Assembly: GCA_005884855.1 (NCBI GenBank)
Contig: VAZS01000077.1
Coordinates: forward strand, 1-7,812
Reading direction: 5' to 3'
Length of the DNA stretch: 7,812 nt
From: Alphaproteobacteria bacterium
Lineage (GTDB): Bacteria; Pseudomonadota; Alphaproteobacteria; Rhizobiales; Xanthobacteraceae
This document shows, one piece after another, positions 1 to 7,647 of this stretch. Both the position numbers and the translations under genes were made by a program. How positions within the stretch are numbered: the first letter of the stretch is position 1; each line of letters starts with the position of its first letter. The notes under the pieces were generated by a model. That model was not told where the DNA came from. It worked only from the letters and a program-made list of their open reading frames with translations, and ran no database searches.

Positions 1-478
1 AAGCGAGACGGCTTGCAATCTGCGGCGAAAAATACCGCGACAATGACGCATGCGCGCGCTCGGCGTCGGCCTGGCGTCGGCGCGCATCGCGCAACATCTC
101 GACATGCCGGATGGTCTTGTCGATGGTCATTTCGAGGTCGCCGAAATCGATCGGCTTGGTCAGAAAATCGAACGCTCCGCGATTCATCGCGGTGCGGATG
201 TTGCTCATGTCGCCATACGCAGAGACGATGATGGTCGACTTCTTGTCCTCGGCCTCTTGCAGCTTCTGCAACAGCGACAGCCCGTCCATCCGAGGCATGT
301 TGATGTCGGAAACCACCATGTCGACATCCGGATGTTCCTCGATCGACTGCAGCGCCTCGATGCCGTCATGGGCGAACACGAATTGCACCAGGCCATCACG
401 AATTTGCCGCCGGAATTTCTGCAGCACCAGAGCCTCGAGATCGGGCTCGTCATCGACGACCAGGATGGTTGCGGTCAT
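1..478 (-). CDS. Response regulator with N-terminal REC domain, probably REC-adenylate/guanylate cyclase (partial, C-terminus beyond window)
   Basis: The reading frame starts at ATG 478-476 and stays open for 159 residues to the window edge, so the C-terminus is missing. Residues 1-125 are a complete receiver domain: acidic pair D9/D10 in 'ILVVDDEPD', phospho-acceptor D58 in 'SDINMP', switch residues S86 and Y88, and K108 in 'TKPIDF'. Residues 126-147 form a charged Arg/Ala/Glu-rich helix, followed by 'SLSRYFSPQIASRLA' (145-159). From family knowledge, a '(N/S)LxRYFSP' segment after a coiled linker usually sits just before a class III nucleotide cyclase domain in alphaproteobacterial proteins. 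A cAMP-type output is therefore inferred, but no catalytic residue is visible here. The ATG overlaps the stop of the preceding receiver gene in an ATGA. No good Shine-Dalgarno is seen, which suggests translational coupling. The receiver closely resembles that of its neighbour. The REC domain call is very secure; the cyclase part is moderately likely. Confidence 0.85.
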   Translation of the reverse strand, partial: MTATILVVDDEPDLEALVLQKFRRQIRDGLVQFVFAHDGIEALQSIEEHPDVDMVVSDINMPRMDGLSLLQKLQEAEDKKSTIIVSAYGDMSNIRTAMNRGAFDFLTKPIDFGDLEMTIDKTIRHVEMLRDARRRQADAERAHASLSRYFSPQIASRLA

Positions 479-864
479 GCGGCTTGCTCGAGCCTCGTAT
501 CGATCTCATGGCGCAGCAGCGAGAAATCGATCGGCTTAGTCAAAAGACCAACCGCGCCGCGCTCGATGGCCTCGCGCCGGGTGTCGGCATCGCCATAGGC
601 GGTGATCATGATCACCGGGACCTCGGGCCGCTCCGCGCGCACCCTTGGCAGCATCTCAAGCCCGCTCATGCCGGGCATGTTGATATCGGACAGAATCAAT
701 ATCAGCGAGGGATCGGCGACGTCGGCGGCGCGGACCAGCGCCGCCGGCGCCGAGGGCGCAAACTCCATCAGGAAACGCCCGGCGCGCAAATCGCGCCGGA
801 ATTGCTGACGGAACAGGTCTTCGACGTCCGGCTCGTCATCAACAACGAGTATGTAAACGCTCAA
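475..864 (-). CDS. Single-domain response regulator (stand-alone REC, CheY-like)
   Basis: This 129-residue protein is a receiver domain with no output domain. It has D9/D10 in 'ILVVDDEPD', phospho-acceptor D60 in 'SDINMPGMSG', switch residues T88 and Y90 in 'MITAYGD', and K110 in 'TKPIDF', so all residues needed for phosphorylation are present. The start is TTG at 864-862, sharing a TTGA with the kinase stop. A strong GGAGG lies 6 bases upstream, inside the kinase's last codons, and the protein then begins directly with the canonical first REC strand. Its natural donor is the adjacent histidine kinase. Lacking an effector domain, it could act by protein-protein contact, as an intermediate in a phosphorelay, or as a phosphate sink competing with the next gene's REC domain. 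These roles are inference. Its stop overlaps the ATG of the next gene. Confidence 0.95.
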   Translation of the reverse strand: MSVYILVVDDEPDVEDLFRQQFRRDLRAGRFLMEFAPSAPAALVRAADVADPSLILILSDINMPGMSGLEMLPRVRAERPEVPVIMITAYGDADTRREAIERGAVGLLTKPIDFSLLRHEIDTRLEQAA

Positions 865-3461
865 TTGGTGCCTCCAGTCTGTGACTGTGCCGCCCCCGTT
901 CGAGGCAGTGTAATAATGAATTCTGTAAATGCGCCCGGCTTGGTATCGACGTCGATCTTGCCGCCATGTTGTTTCACCACGATGTCGTGGCTCATGGAAA
1001 GTCCAAGTCCGGTGCCCTCGCCGGCGGGCTTGGTGGTGAAAAACGGATTGAACATCTTCTCCTTTACTTCACGCGGAATTCCGGTGCCGTTGTCGCGTAT
1101 CCGGATTTCGACCTTGGCGCCGAGGCTTTTGGTGGTCGCGCTCAGCGTCGGCTCGAAGCCGTCTTCTCCCGATTCCTTCCGCTTGGTGGCGGCATAAAAA
1201 CCGTTGGAAATCAGATTGAGAAACACCCGGGTGATTTCCTGGGGATACAAGTCGATCATTCCGGCATGGGGATCGAGATTGCGTTTCAGCGTAATGTTGA
1301 AACCTGATTTCTCCGCCCGCGCCCCGTGGTAGGCGAGATTGAGGCTCTCTTCAACGATCGCGTTGATATCGGCCGGGCGGTGTTCGCCCGAGCCCTCGCG
1401 CGAATGCAGCAGCATGTTCTTGACGATCGAATCGGCGCGCTTGCCGTGCTGCACGACCTTTTCGAGATTGCCCTTCAGCATATGGGTGAGTTCGTCGATC
1501 TCTTCTCGGGTCTTGTCGGCCATCTCCGCCGGCTTGAGCACATCCTGCAGCTCGTCAACCAGCTCCGCCGACAGCGCGGAGAAATTGTTGACGAAGTTGA
1601 GCGGGTTCTTGATTTCGTGGGCGATGCCTGCGGTGAGTTGCCCCAGCGATGCAAGCTTTTCAGTTTGCACGAGGCGATCCTGCGCGGTGCGCAGTTCCTC
1701 GAGGGAGTTAGTAAGATCTTGGGTGCGCTCGCGCAATTGGCGGAGCAGCCGGGTGTTTTCGATGGCAATCACCGCTTGCTTGGTGAAATTTTCCACCAGC
1801 GCAACCTGCTTGTCCGTGAATAGCCGAACTTCTTTTCTGTAAATCGTGATCGTGCCGATCAGCTCGTCTTCTTTCAACATCGGGACGATAAGGATGGTAC
1901 GGGCGCCGGCGACGTCTGCAATTCCGACGACGGTCGGATCTCCCCCACGGTACGCGCCGCCTTGTCGTACGTCCTGAATATGCGCGAATTGATGAGTTCT
2001 GACGACGGCGGCAAGACCGCTCTCCGGGTGCGGGTGAATAGGCGCCCGCTTTCGGTAAGCCACAAATGCCGGCGGCACGTTATAATCCGCGCCGATGCTG
2101 AAGTTTTCGCCGTCCGAGAGATTCATCACGCCAAAATCCGCCCCGCAAACACGTGTGGCGTTTTCCAGCATTTTCTGGAACACCGGCTCCAGCTCGCCTG
2201 ACGAGGAGCTGATAGCCTGCAATACTTCGGAGGTAGCGGTTTGCTGTTCAAGCGACTCGCTTAGCTCCGAGGTGCGCTGCTCGACCTTGTTTTCCAGGTC
2301 AGCATAGGATTCCTGCAGCCGCACGCCCATGTCGTTGAACTGGTTGGCGAGGCCCTCGAGTTCGTCGCCGGTTTTGATCGAAATGCGTTGCGCGAAATCA
2401 CCGCCGCCAAAGCGCTCCGCACCGGCCCGCAAAGCCTGGATCGGACCGACCATGCGCCGGGCCAGGAATATCCCCGCGAGCACAGCGAAGATCGACGCTC
2501 CCGCCAGCACGATCGCGAGGCGCTGCAACGCCAGATACAGCGAGGCGTAGGCCTCCTCCACCGGCAATTCGACAAGCATGGTCCAACCGAGCGGCGCGAT
2601 CGGCGCGGACGCGGTCAGCACCTCCTGGCCTTGGATGTTCTTGGTGCCCTGCAGCGACTCAGGCCCGGCGCTGGCGTTTCCGGCCTGCGCCGCCTGCACC
2701 TGCAGCAACTTCGACATGTCGGTGTTGCGCAGCACCAGGCTGATGTCGGGGTGGGCAATCAGCCGTCCCGTTGCGCCGACGACATAGGCATGCCCACGCT
2801 CGCCGACCTTGATCTGCGAAACCACGTCCCAGATCAGCTTCAGATTGACTTCGGCGATGCTGACCCCGGCATCCTTGCGGGTGCCGGCCAGCGACAGCGT
2901 CATATAGGGCTCGGACTCGCGGCGGAAGTAGACCGGGCCATAGTAGACCTTCCGGGCAACGGCTTCGGTGAATTTCGGATCCTTGGAAAGGTCGAGCCCG
3001 CTGTCGACCACATCCATCGCGAGCCGCGAGACCCTGAGGCGCTCCTTGCCCGTCGAATCCACCTGCGCCAGTTCGGTAATCGCGGGCACCTGGCGCAACA
3101 ACCGCAGCGCGTCGAACCGGCGCTGCTCGATCGAGCCGGCGGACCATGGCAACTGCGTGGTCCACCCCAACTGGCTTTCAATTTCCTTGATGAACTGACT
3201 GATTTTAGCGGCCGCCGCTTCGGCCTGCTCGTGCTGGATCCGGATCAGGGAAGTCTTGTGCTCGCGGTAATAGAAGAACACCTCAAAGATACCATTCGAT
3301 AGCAACGCGACGGCGACCACCGCGACGAACAGCGCGACATATTTCGTAAACAGGCGGCTGCGGCTCTTGGTGCCGGATGGCGCCGCCGGAGACGCGCCAA
3401 GCACCGGCGAGGCCGCCAGCGTCCTGCCATCGGGCGTGTCCGGGTGCAGCGAAATGGTCAT
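861..3461 (-). CDS. Membrane sensor histidine kinase: TM-dCache-TM-HAMP-GAF-HisKA-HATPase
   Basis: This 866-residue protein is an inner-membrane sensor kinase. After a 40-residue cytoplasmic N-terminus comes TM1 (about 41-64), then a roughly 245-residue periplasmic region (65-310) resembling a dCache small-molecule sensor, with typical segments 'PVYFRRESEPYMTLSLAG' and 'LGWTMLVELPVEEAY'. TM2 (about 312-335) leads into HAMP (about 335-388), a short coiled coil, a GAF domain (about 410-572), a second signalling helix, and the kinase core. Phospho-acceptor H615 lies in 'AGIAHEIKNPLNFVNNF'. The ATP-binding domain has N-box N749/N753, D790 in 'DNGTGIP', the F-box 'FNPFFTTKP' near 804, and the G-box 'GEGTGLGLS' (814-822). 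All catalytic motifs are intact, so it should autophosphorylate. The ligands of Cache and GAF cannot be read from sequence. ATG 3461-3459 is the only sensible start ahead of TM1; its Shine-Dalgarno is weak. It overlaps the downstream receiver gene and follows a substrate-binding protein gene by 55 bp, so co-transcription is likely. Confidence 0.95.
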   Translation of the reverse strand: MTISLHPDTPDGRTLAASPVLGASPAAPSGTKSRSRLFTKYVALFVAVVAVALLSNGIFEVFFYYREHKTSLIRIQHEQAEAAAAKISQFIKEIESQLGWTTQLPWSAGSIEQRRFDALRLLRQVPAITELAQVDSTGKERLRVSRLAMDVVDSGLDLSKDPKFTEAVARKVYYGPVYFRRESEPYMTLSLAGTRKDAGVSIAEVNLKLIWDVVSQIKVGERGHAYVVGATGRLIAHPDISLVLRNTDMSKLLQVQAAQAGNASAGPESLQGTKNIQGQEVLTASAPIAPLGWTMLVELPVEEAYASLYLALQRLAIVLAGASIFAVLAGIFLARRMVGPIQALRAGAERFGGGDFAQRISIKTGDELEGLANQFNDMGVRLQESYADLENKVEQRTSELSESLEQQTATSEVLQAISSSSGELEPVFQKMLENATRVCGADFGVMNLSDGENFSIGADYNVPPAFVAYRKRAPIHPHPESGLAAVVRTHQFAHIQDVRQGGAYRGGDPTVVGIADVAGARTILIVPMLKEDELIGTITIYRKEVRLFTDKQVALVENFTKQAVIAIENTRLLRQLRERTQDLTNSLEELRTAQDRLVQTEKLASLGQLTAGIAHEIKNPLNFVNNFSALSAELVDELQDVLKPAEMADKTREEIDELTHMLKGNLEKVVQHGKRADSIVKNMLLHSREGSGEHRPADINAIVEESLNLAYHGARAEKSGFNITLKRNLDPHAGMIDLYPQEITRVFLNLISNGFYAATKRKESGEDGFEPTLSATTKSLGAKVEIRIRDNGTGIPREVKEKMFNPFFTTKPAGEGTGLGLSMSHDIVVKQHGGKIDVDTKPGAFTEFIITLPRTGAAQSQTGGTN
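871..875 (-). promoter_or_regulatory. Ribosome binding site that fixes the TTG start of the single-domain response regulator
   Basis: Read on the minus strand, a GGAGG is followed by a 6-base spacer (CACCAA) and then TTG at 864-862. It lies within the last codons of the histidine kinase gene. The near-perfect anti-16S match at good spacing, followed immediately by the first strand of the receiver fold, decides for this rare start codon. The overlap with the kinase stop suggests that terminating ribosomes re-initiate here. Confidence 0.75.
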
Positions 3462-3516
3462 CTAGCCCAACCTAGCAAGATGGCACGCGCTTGTCTCTTG
3501 TCGCACTGCGGCAGGA

Positions 3517-4344
3517 TCATTCGATCACCTCGTCGGCCCGCGCAAGCAGGGTCGAGGGGACGTTCAAGCCTCCGCCGGCGTCGACGAACTCCCTTGACGG
3601 ATAAATTGCCGCCAGCCGGTGCTCCGCGGCGAGTTCCGTGATCAGCAGACGGTATTCCTGGATCAGCGCATCAATGCCGACCAATATCGTCTCCACCCGG
3701 CCCCCGCCTGCCGTCTCGAACGCGCGTGCAATATCCTCCTTGGTTCTCACATCGAGCAAAGTGACTTCAATCCCGAGCGTCTGCGCTGCTTTCTTGGTCT
3801 CTTCCCATTGCTGACGAACAACAGGGTTTCCCATGTTGGTCATGAAGGCCGTGACTGAATTTGCCTGCCGCAATTCCCTAAGTAGTTCGACCCGCTTGCC
3901 CGCGAGTTCGTTGACGAAACTACTCAGGCCCGTCACATTTCCACCGGGTCGCGCCAGACTGGCAACGATGCCCATGCCGAGCGGCTCGCCGATCGCGGCC
4001 ATCACAATCGGGATTGTTTCAGTCGCTTCCTTTGCCGCGCGGGCGGCAGGCGTACCCCGCGTCACGATCAAGTCGACGCCGAGCCGCACCAGTTCTTCCG
4101 CCAACGCAGGAAAACGTGCTGCATCGCCATCCGCTGACCGGTACTCCAGAAGGCAATTCTGGTTTTCGATATAACCCAGGTCGCGCAGCCCTCGCCGAAG
4201 TGCGTCGAGGTTTGGCATATTCAGCGCTGGCGACACTGTCTCGAGTACGCCGATCCGACGCGTTTTTGCAGGTTGTTGCGCGCGCGCGGAGCTAGACGCT
4301 ATAACCGCGCCGCCGACAAGGGCGATGAATTCCCTGCGTTTCAT
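3517..4344 (-). CDS. ABC-type substrate-binding protein (ABC_sub_bind family), apparently shortened by an internal in-frame deletion
   Basis: This 275-residue exported protein starts with a twin-arginine-like signal, 'MKRREFIALVGGAVIASS', with probable cleavage after A22 (ARA|QQ). The mature part shows family segments: 'RRIGVLETVSP' (29-39), 'LRRGLRDLGYIENQNCLLEY' (49-68), 'ELVRLGVDLIVTRGTPAARAA' in 84-104 and 'LARPGGNVTGLS' (130-141). Relatives are usually about 320-330 residues. In them 'YPSREFVDAGG' is followed by about 50 residues (roughly YVDKILKG-, then EQPTKFELVINLKTAKALGL-type sequence) before the terminal 'LLARADEVIE'. Here 'YPSREFVDAGG' (248-258) joins straight to 'GLNVPSTLLARADEVIE' (259-275), with the frame kept. 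The missing piece includes part of the C-terminal lobe and inter-lobe strands, so ligand binding may be lost. No ABC permease or ATPase gene is nearby. The next gene downstream is a sensor kinase, so a sensory accessory role is possible, as is a decaying paralogue. The start has no strong Shine-Dalgarno. The family call is secure; functionality is doubtful. Confidence 0.88.
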   Translation of the reverse strand: MKRREFIALVGGAVIASSSARAQQPAKTRRIGVLETVSPALNMPNLDALRRGLRDLGYIENQNCLLEYRSADGDAARFPALAEELVRLGVDLIVTRGTPAARAAKEATETIPIVMAAIGEPLGMGIVASLARPGGNVTGLSSFVNELAGKRVELLRELRQANSVTAFMTNMGNPVVRQQWEETKKAAQTLGIEVTLLDVRTKEDIARAFETAGGGRVETILVGIDALIQEYRLLITELAAEHRLAAIYPSREFVDAGGGLNVPSTLLARADEVIE

Positions 4345-4465
4345 CTGGAGGCCCCGGGTTGGGCCGCGAACAGAGCCGTACCCAGGGACAGGATATCATG
4401 GCGCAGCGGGAAAGGAACCGGCGGCTGCGGCTACAAATTCATTGCCGCGACCAGTATTAACCGTG

Positions 4466-7400
4466 TTACGTGGGCTTGAGCGCCCTCTGGCCCACTTCGA
4501 ATTCGGCAATCTCGTTGGTCCGCCGCGATTTGGCACCCGCCCGGTGATCGGTGGCGATCGCCACGTAAACCGCAGGGAGCACGAACAGCGTGAACAGGGT
4601 TCCAATCGACATGCCCGCCACGACAACAAGTCCGATCGAGAACCGGCTGGACGCTCCCGCACCGGAGGCTGTCAGCAGCGGCAACAACCCGGTAACCATT
4701 GCCGCCGTCGTCATCAGGATCGGACGAAGCCGTACGCGCGCCGCCATCTCGATTGCCGAGCGGCGGTCCAGACCTTCATTGAGCTGCAGCTCGTTGGCGA
4801 ACTCGACCATCAGGATGCCGTGCTTGCTGATCAGACCGACCAGCGTGAGCAATCCGACCTGGGTGTAGATGTTCATCGTGGCGGCGCCAAAGAACAACGG
4901 AATCAAGGCGCCGACGATCGCCATCGGAACGCTGATCATGATCACGAGCGGATCGCGCAGACTCTCGAATTGCGCGGCCAGCACCAGGAAGATGATGATC
5001 AATGCAAAACCGAAGGTGATCGCGAGCTGGTTTCCTTCCTGCACATATTGCCGAGAATCCGCTAGGTAGTCGTGGCTAAAACCGGAGGGCAGTTGCTTGG
5101 CCAAGCCCTCGAGGAAGTCCACTGCCTGGCCGACCGTTACACCGGGCATAGGCACGGCCTGGAATGTTGAGGAGTTCAACTGGTTGTAATGAGTGAGCGC
5201 ATTCGGATCGGTGGCCGTCTCGATCGAGACCACAGTCGAGAGCGGCACCTGCTGCCCCGTCGACGTCGCCACATAGTATCCGCCCAGCGCCTCGGGAGAC
5301 AGCCGGCGACCGCGTGGCACCTGCGGAATCACTTGATAAGACCGGCCCTCGAGGTTGAAGCGGTTGACGTAATTGCCGCCGAGCAGCGTTGCGAGCGTGT
5401 TGCCGAGGTTCGCCATGGTGATACCGAGGTCGCTCGCCTTTGAACGGTCGATCTTGACCCGAACCACGGGCTGGTTGAACTCGAGGTCGCTGTCGGAGAC
5501 GATGAACAAACCGCTTTTGCGCGCGGCGTCCTTTAGCTTCAGCATCTGGTCATAGACCGCCCGGAAACCGGCGGTGGAATTGATCACCATCTGGACCGGC
5601 AATCCGCCGGGGCCGCCGGGCAACGGCGGAAGGTTGAACGCAAACGCGTTGACGCCCTCGATCTTGCTCAGCTCCGCTTGCACCAGCGGCTTCAGCTTGA
5701 TCGACGAGCGCTTTCGCTCGTCCCATGGCTTGAGCAGCATGCCGGCGATTCCGTTCTGCGGGCCGTTAATGCCGTTCAGAGCGAACCGCAGGTCGGTTTC
5801 AGGAAAGCTGGCAAAAACATGGTCCAGCTTCTCGCCGTAGAAATCCAGATAATCGATGTTAGCGTATTTCGGCGCCTTGATCACGGAGAACACGATGCCC
5901 TGGTCTTCTTCAGGAGCCAGTTCCTTCGAGGTGTTCAGATAAAGGAAGCCGACCAGCCCAAGCACGGTCAGCGCGAACAGCGCGGTCACCGGGCGGTAGT
6001 CCAGAGAACGATCGAGCTGCCGGCCATACCAGCGCGTCACCGATCCGAAGATACGGTTGACCGACCTTGCAAAACGTCCCTCCTCGGCGCTTTTCAGCAA
6101 AACCGAGCACATCATCGGTGAAAGCGTCAGCGCGACCACACCGGAAACGATCACCGACCCCGCGAGCGTGAATGCAAATTCCCGAAACAGCGAGCCCGTG
6201 AGCCCACCCAGGAAGCCGATCGGCGCATACACCGCGGCGAGCGTGATCGTCATGGAAATCACCGGCCCGACGATCTCGCGCGCTCCCTGCATCGCAGCCT
6301 GCACCGGAGGTTTGCCCTCCTCCAGATGCCGGTGGATATTTTCAACTACCACGATGGCGTCGTCCACCACGAGCCCGATTGCCAGCACCATGGCCAGAAG
6401 CGTCAACAGATTGAAACTGAAGCCAGCCATCAGCATCAGGCTGCAGACCCCGATCAGCGAAAGCGGAATTGTCACCACCGGGATCATCACCGAACGGAAC
6501 GACGCCAGGAACAGAAAGATCACCACGACGACGATTACGACCGCCGCGGCCAAGGTTTTTTCCACCTCGTCGATCGAGGATTGAATGAACTTGGTCGAAT
6601 CATAGGCCACCTTCATCTTCATCGAGGGCGGCAGATTTCGTTCAAGTTCCGGAAACAGCGCACGGACGCCTTTCACCAAGGTCAGCGGGTTGCCTTGCGG
6701 CGTCGCCTGCACCCCGATGAAAATCGCATGCTCGCCGTTGAAGGCGACACTGGCATCGGTGCTTTGGGCCGACAGTTCGACGGTGGCGATGTCCTCCATC
6801 CGCACGAAGCCGCCGTCCTTGGATTTGACGATCATTCGCTTGAATTGATCGAGGTTCTTCAGATCGGTATTCGTCGAGACGTTGGAGACGATCAAATAGC
6901 CCTTGGCCTGGCCGGCGGCGGCTTGAAAGTTGTTGGCGGCGATCGCCGCGGAAACCTCGGTCGGGGAAACGTTGCGGCCAGCCATGCGGACGGGATCGAG
7001 CCATAGCCGCATCGCGAACGTCTGACCGCCCAGGATATCGGCCGAGGCGACGCCGTCGACGGTCGAAAGCACCGGTTGCACCACCCGCGTCAGATAATCC
7101 GAGATCGCCGATCCCGACAGCACTTCGCTGGAGAAGCCGAGATACATCACAGCCGTAGTCTGGCCGGTGGTCTTGTTCACGATCGGATCGTTCGACTCTT
7201 TCGGGATCAGATATCTGACCGAATTCACCTTGGCGAGAACTTCGGTCAGCGCCTGGTTGGGATCGAAATTGAGCTTGATGTAGACCTGAATCGTGCTGGT
7301 GCCCTGCACCGATGATGAGGTGATGTAGTCGACGCCTTCGGCCGAGGCGACGGCCTGCTCGAGCGGCGTTGTAATGAACCCTTGAATCAGTTCCGCGGAC

Positions 7401-7561
7401 GCACCGGGGTAGACCGTTGTGACGTTGACGACCGTGTTGGATAGTTTCGGATACTGCCGGATCGGCAAACTCGTGGCGGCCCTGAACCCGATCAGAAGAA
7501 TAAGCAGACTGACCACGACCGACAGCACGGGTCGCTTGATGAAAATATCGGTCCATACCAT
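4466..7561 (-). CDS. RND multidrug efflux permease, HAE1 family (AcrB/MexB-like)
   Basis: This 1031-residue protein is the proton-driven inner-membrane pump of a tripartite efflux system that would export hydrophobic or amphiphilic compounds from periplasm and membrane. It is full length for the family (about 1030-1050). TM1 lies at about 10-30 after 'MVWTDIFIKRP'. A first large periplasmic loop (about 31-335) is followed by a TM2-TM6 cluster (about 336-490), TM7 (about 525-543), the second periplasmic loop (about 544-845) and TM8-TM12 (about 846-1003). Proton-relay residues are conserved: D400/D401 in 'GLVVDDAIVVVENI' (TM4) and K913 in 'GLISKHGILMVEFAN' (TM10). The glycine/proline-rich 'LPPLPGGPGGLPVQMVI' (644-660) is also typical of the family. 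Full-length hydrophobic architecture excludes a heavy-metal or SecDF-type assignment. ATG 7561-7559 has GGAG 9 bases upstream. The adaptor gene lies 123 bp upstream; no outer-membrane factor follows. The substrate cannot be deduced. Confidence 0.96.
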   Translation of the reverse strand: MVWTDIFIKRPVLSVVVSLLILLIGFRAATSLPIRQYPKLSNTVVNVTTVYPGASAELIQGFITTPLEQAVASAEGVDYITSSSVQGTSTIQVYIKLNFDPNQALTEVLAKVNSVRYLIPKESNDPIVNKTTGQTTAVMYLGFSSEVLSGSAISDYLTRVVQPVLSTVDGVASADILGGQTFAMRLWLDPVRMAGRNVSPTEVSAAIAANNFQAAAGQAKGYLIVSNVSTNTDLKNLDQFKRMIVKSKDGGFVRMEDIATVELSAQSTDASVAFNGEHAIFIGVQATPQGNPLTLVKGVRALFPELERNLPPSMKMKVAYDSTKFIQSSIDEVEKTLAAAVVIVVVVIFLFLASFRSVMIPVVTIPLSLIGVCSLMLMAGFSFNLLTLLAMVLAIGLVVDDAIVVVENIHRHLEEGKPPVQAAMQGAREIVGPVISMTITLAAVYAPIGFLGGLTGSLFREFAFTLAGSVIVSGVVALTLSPMMCSVLLKSAEEGRFARSVNRIFGSVTRWYGRQLDRSLDYRPVTALFALTVLGLVGFLYLNTSKELAPEEDQGIVFSVIKAPKYANIDYLDFYGEKLDHVFASFPETDLRFALNGINGPQNGIAGMLLKPWDERKRSSIKLKPLVQAELSKIEGVNAFAFNLPPLPGGPGGLPVQMVINSTAGFRAVYDQMLKLKDAARKSGLFIVSDSDLEFNQPVVRVKIDRSKASDLGITMANLGNTLATLLGGNYVNRFNLEGRSYQVIPQVPRGRRLSPEALGGYYVATSTGQQVPLSTVVSIETATDPNALTHYNQLNSSTFQAVPMPGVTVGQAVDFLEGLAKQLPSGFSHDYLADSRQYVQEGNQLAITFGFALIIIFLVLAAQFESLRDPLVIMISVPMAIVGALIPLFFGAATMNIYTQVGLLTLVGLISKHGILMVEFANELQLNEGLDRRSAIEMAARVRLRPILMTTAAMVTGLLPLLTASGAGASSRFSIGLVVVAGMSIGTLFTLFVLPAVYVAIATDHRAGAKSRRTNEIAEFEVGQRALKPT

Positions 7562-7570
7562 CGCAATGCG

Positions 7571-7574
7571 CTCC
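7571..7574 (-). promoter_or_regulatory. Probable ribosome binding site of the RND permease
   Basis: On the minus strand GGAG lies 9 bases ahead of ATG 7561-7559. The following residues (MVWTDIFIKRP) match the usual N-terminus of this family, so the start and the site support each other. Confidence 0.5.
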
Positions 7575-7647
7575 GAGGCGTTAGGTCATGAGCCGATTAG
7601 ACTGAAACGGTCACGAGCTAACCTTGTTTGTTTAAGTATCGTCTCCG

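Noticed and set aside
469..1197. Plus-strand open frame of 242 residues.
   Set aside because: It runs antisense across the REC gene and the kinase C-terminus, both of which have complete catalytic motifs. It shows no family motif.
2388..3302. Long plus-strand open frame (304 residues) opposite the kinase gene.
   Set aside because: Its product is a His/Arg/Gln-rich composition with no recognisable domain, and it lies entirely antisense to the intact dCache/HAMP coding region. It is a GC-rich mirror frame.
3462..3475. CTAG...CTAG pair just before the kinase start considered as an operator.
   Set aside because: Only the self-complementary CTAG ends match; the central six bases (CCCAAC) are not symmetric, so this is likely chance.
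3517..4344. Calling the substrate-binding gene a frameshifted pseudogene.
   Set aside because: The frame is intact from signal peptide to the conserved terminal LLARADEVIE. The change is an in-frame internal loss, so it is kept as a CDS with doubtful function.
4345..4465. 121-bp gap between the pump stop and the SBP start inspected for a terminator and a promoter.
   Set aside because: No stem followed by a T-run, and no convincing -35/-10 pair. A transcription boundary here is plausible from spacing alone but cannot be supported from sequence.
4325..5065. Plus-strand open frame of 246 residues covering the SBP-RND gap and the pump C-terminus.
   Set aside because: Low-complexity Arg/Gln/His/Asp composition, antisense to conserved RND TM helices, and no ribosome site or motif.
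6642..7556. Second minus-strand frame of 304 residues inside the RND gene.
   Set aside because: It overlaps, in another frame, the fully conserved pump N-terminal half; its composition is shadow-like.
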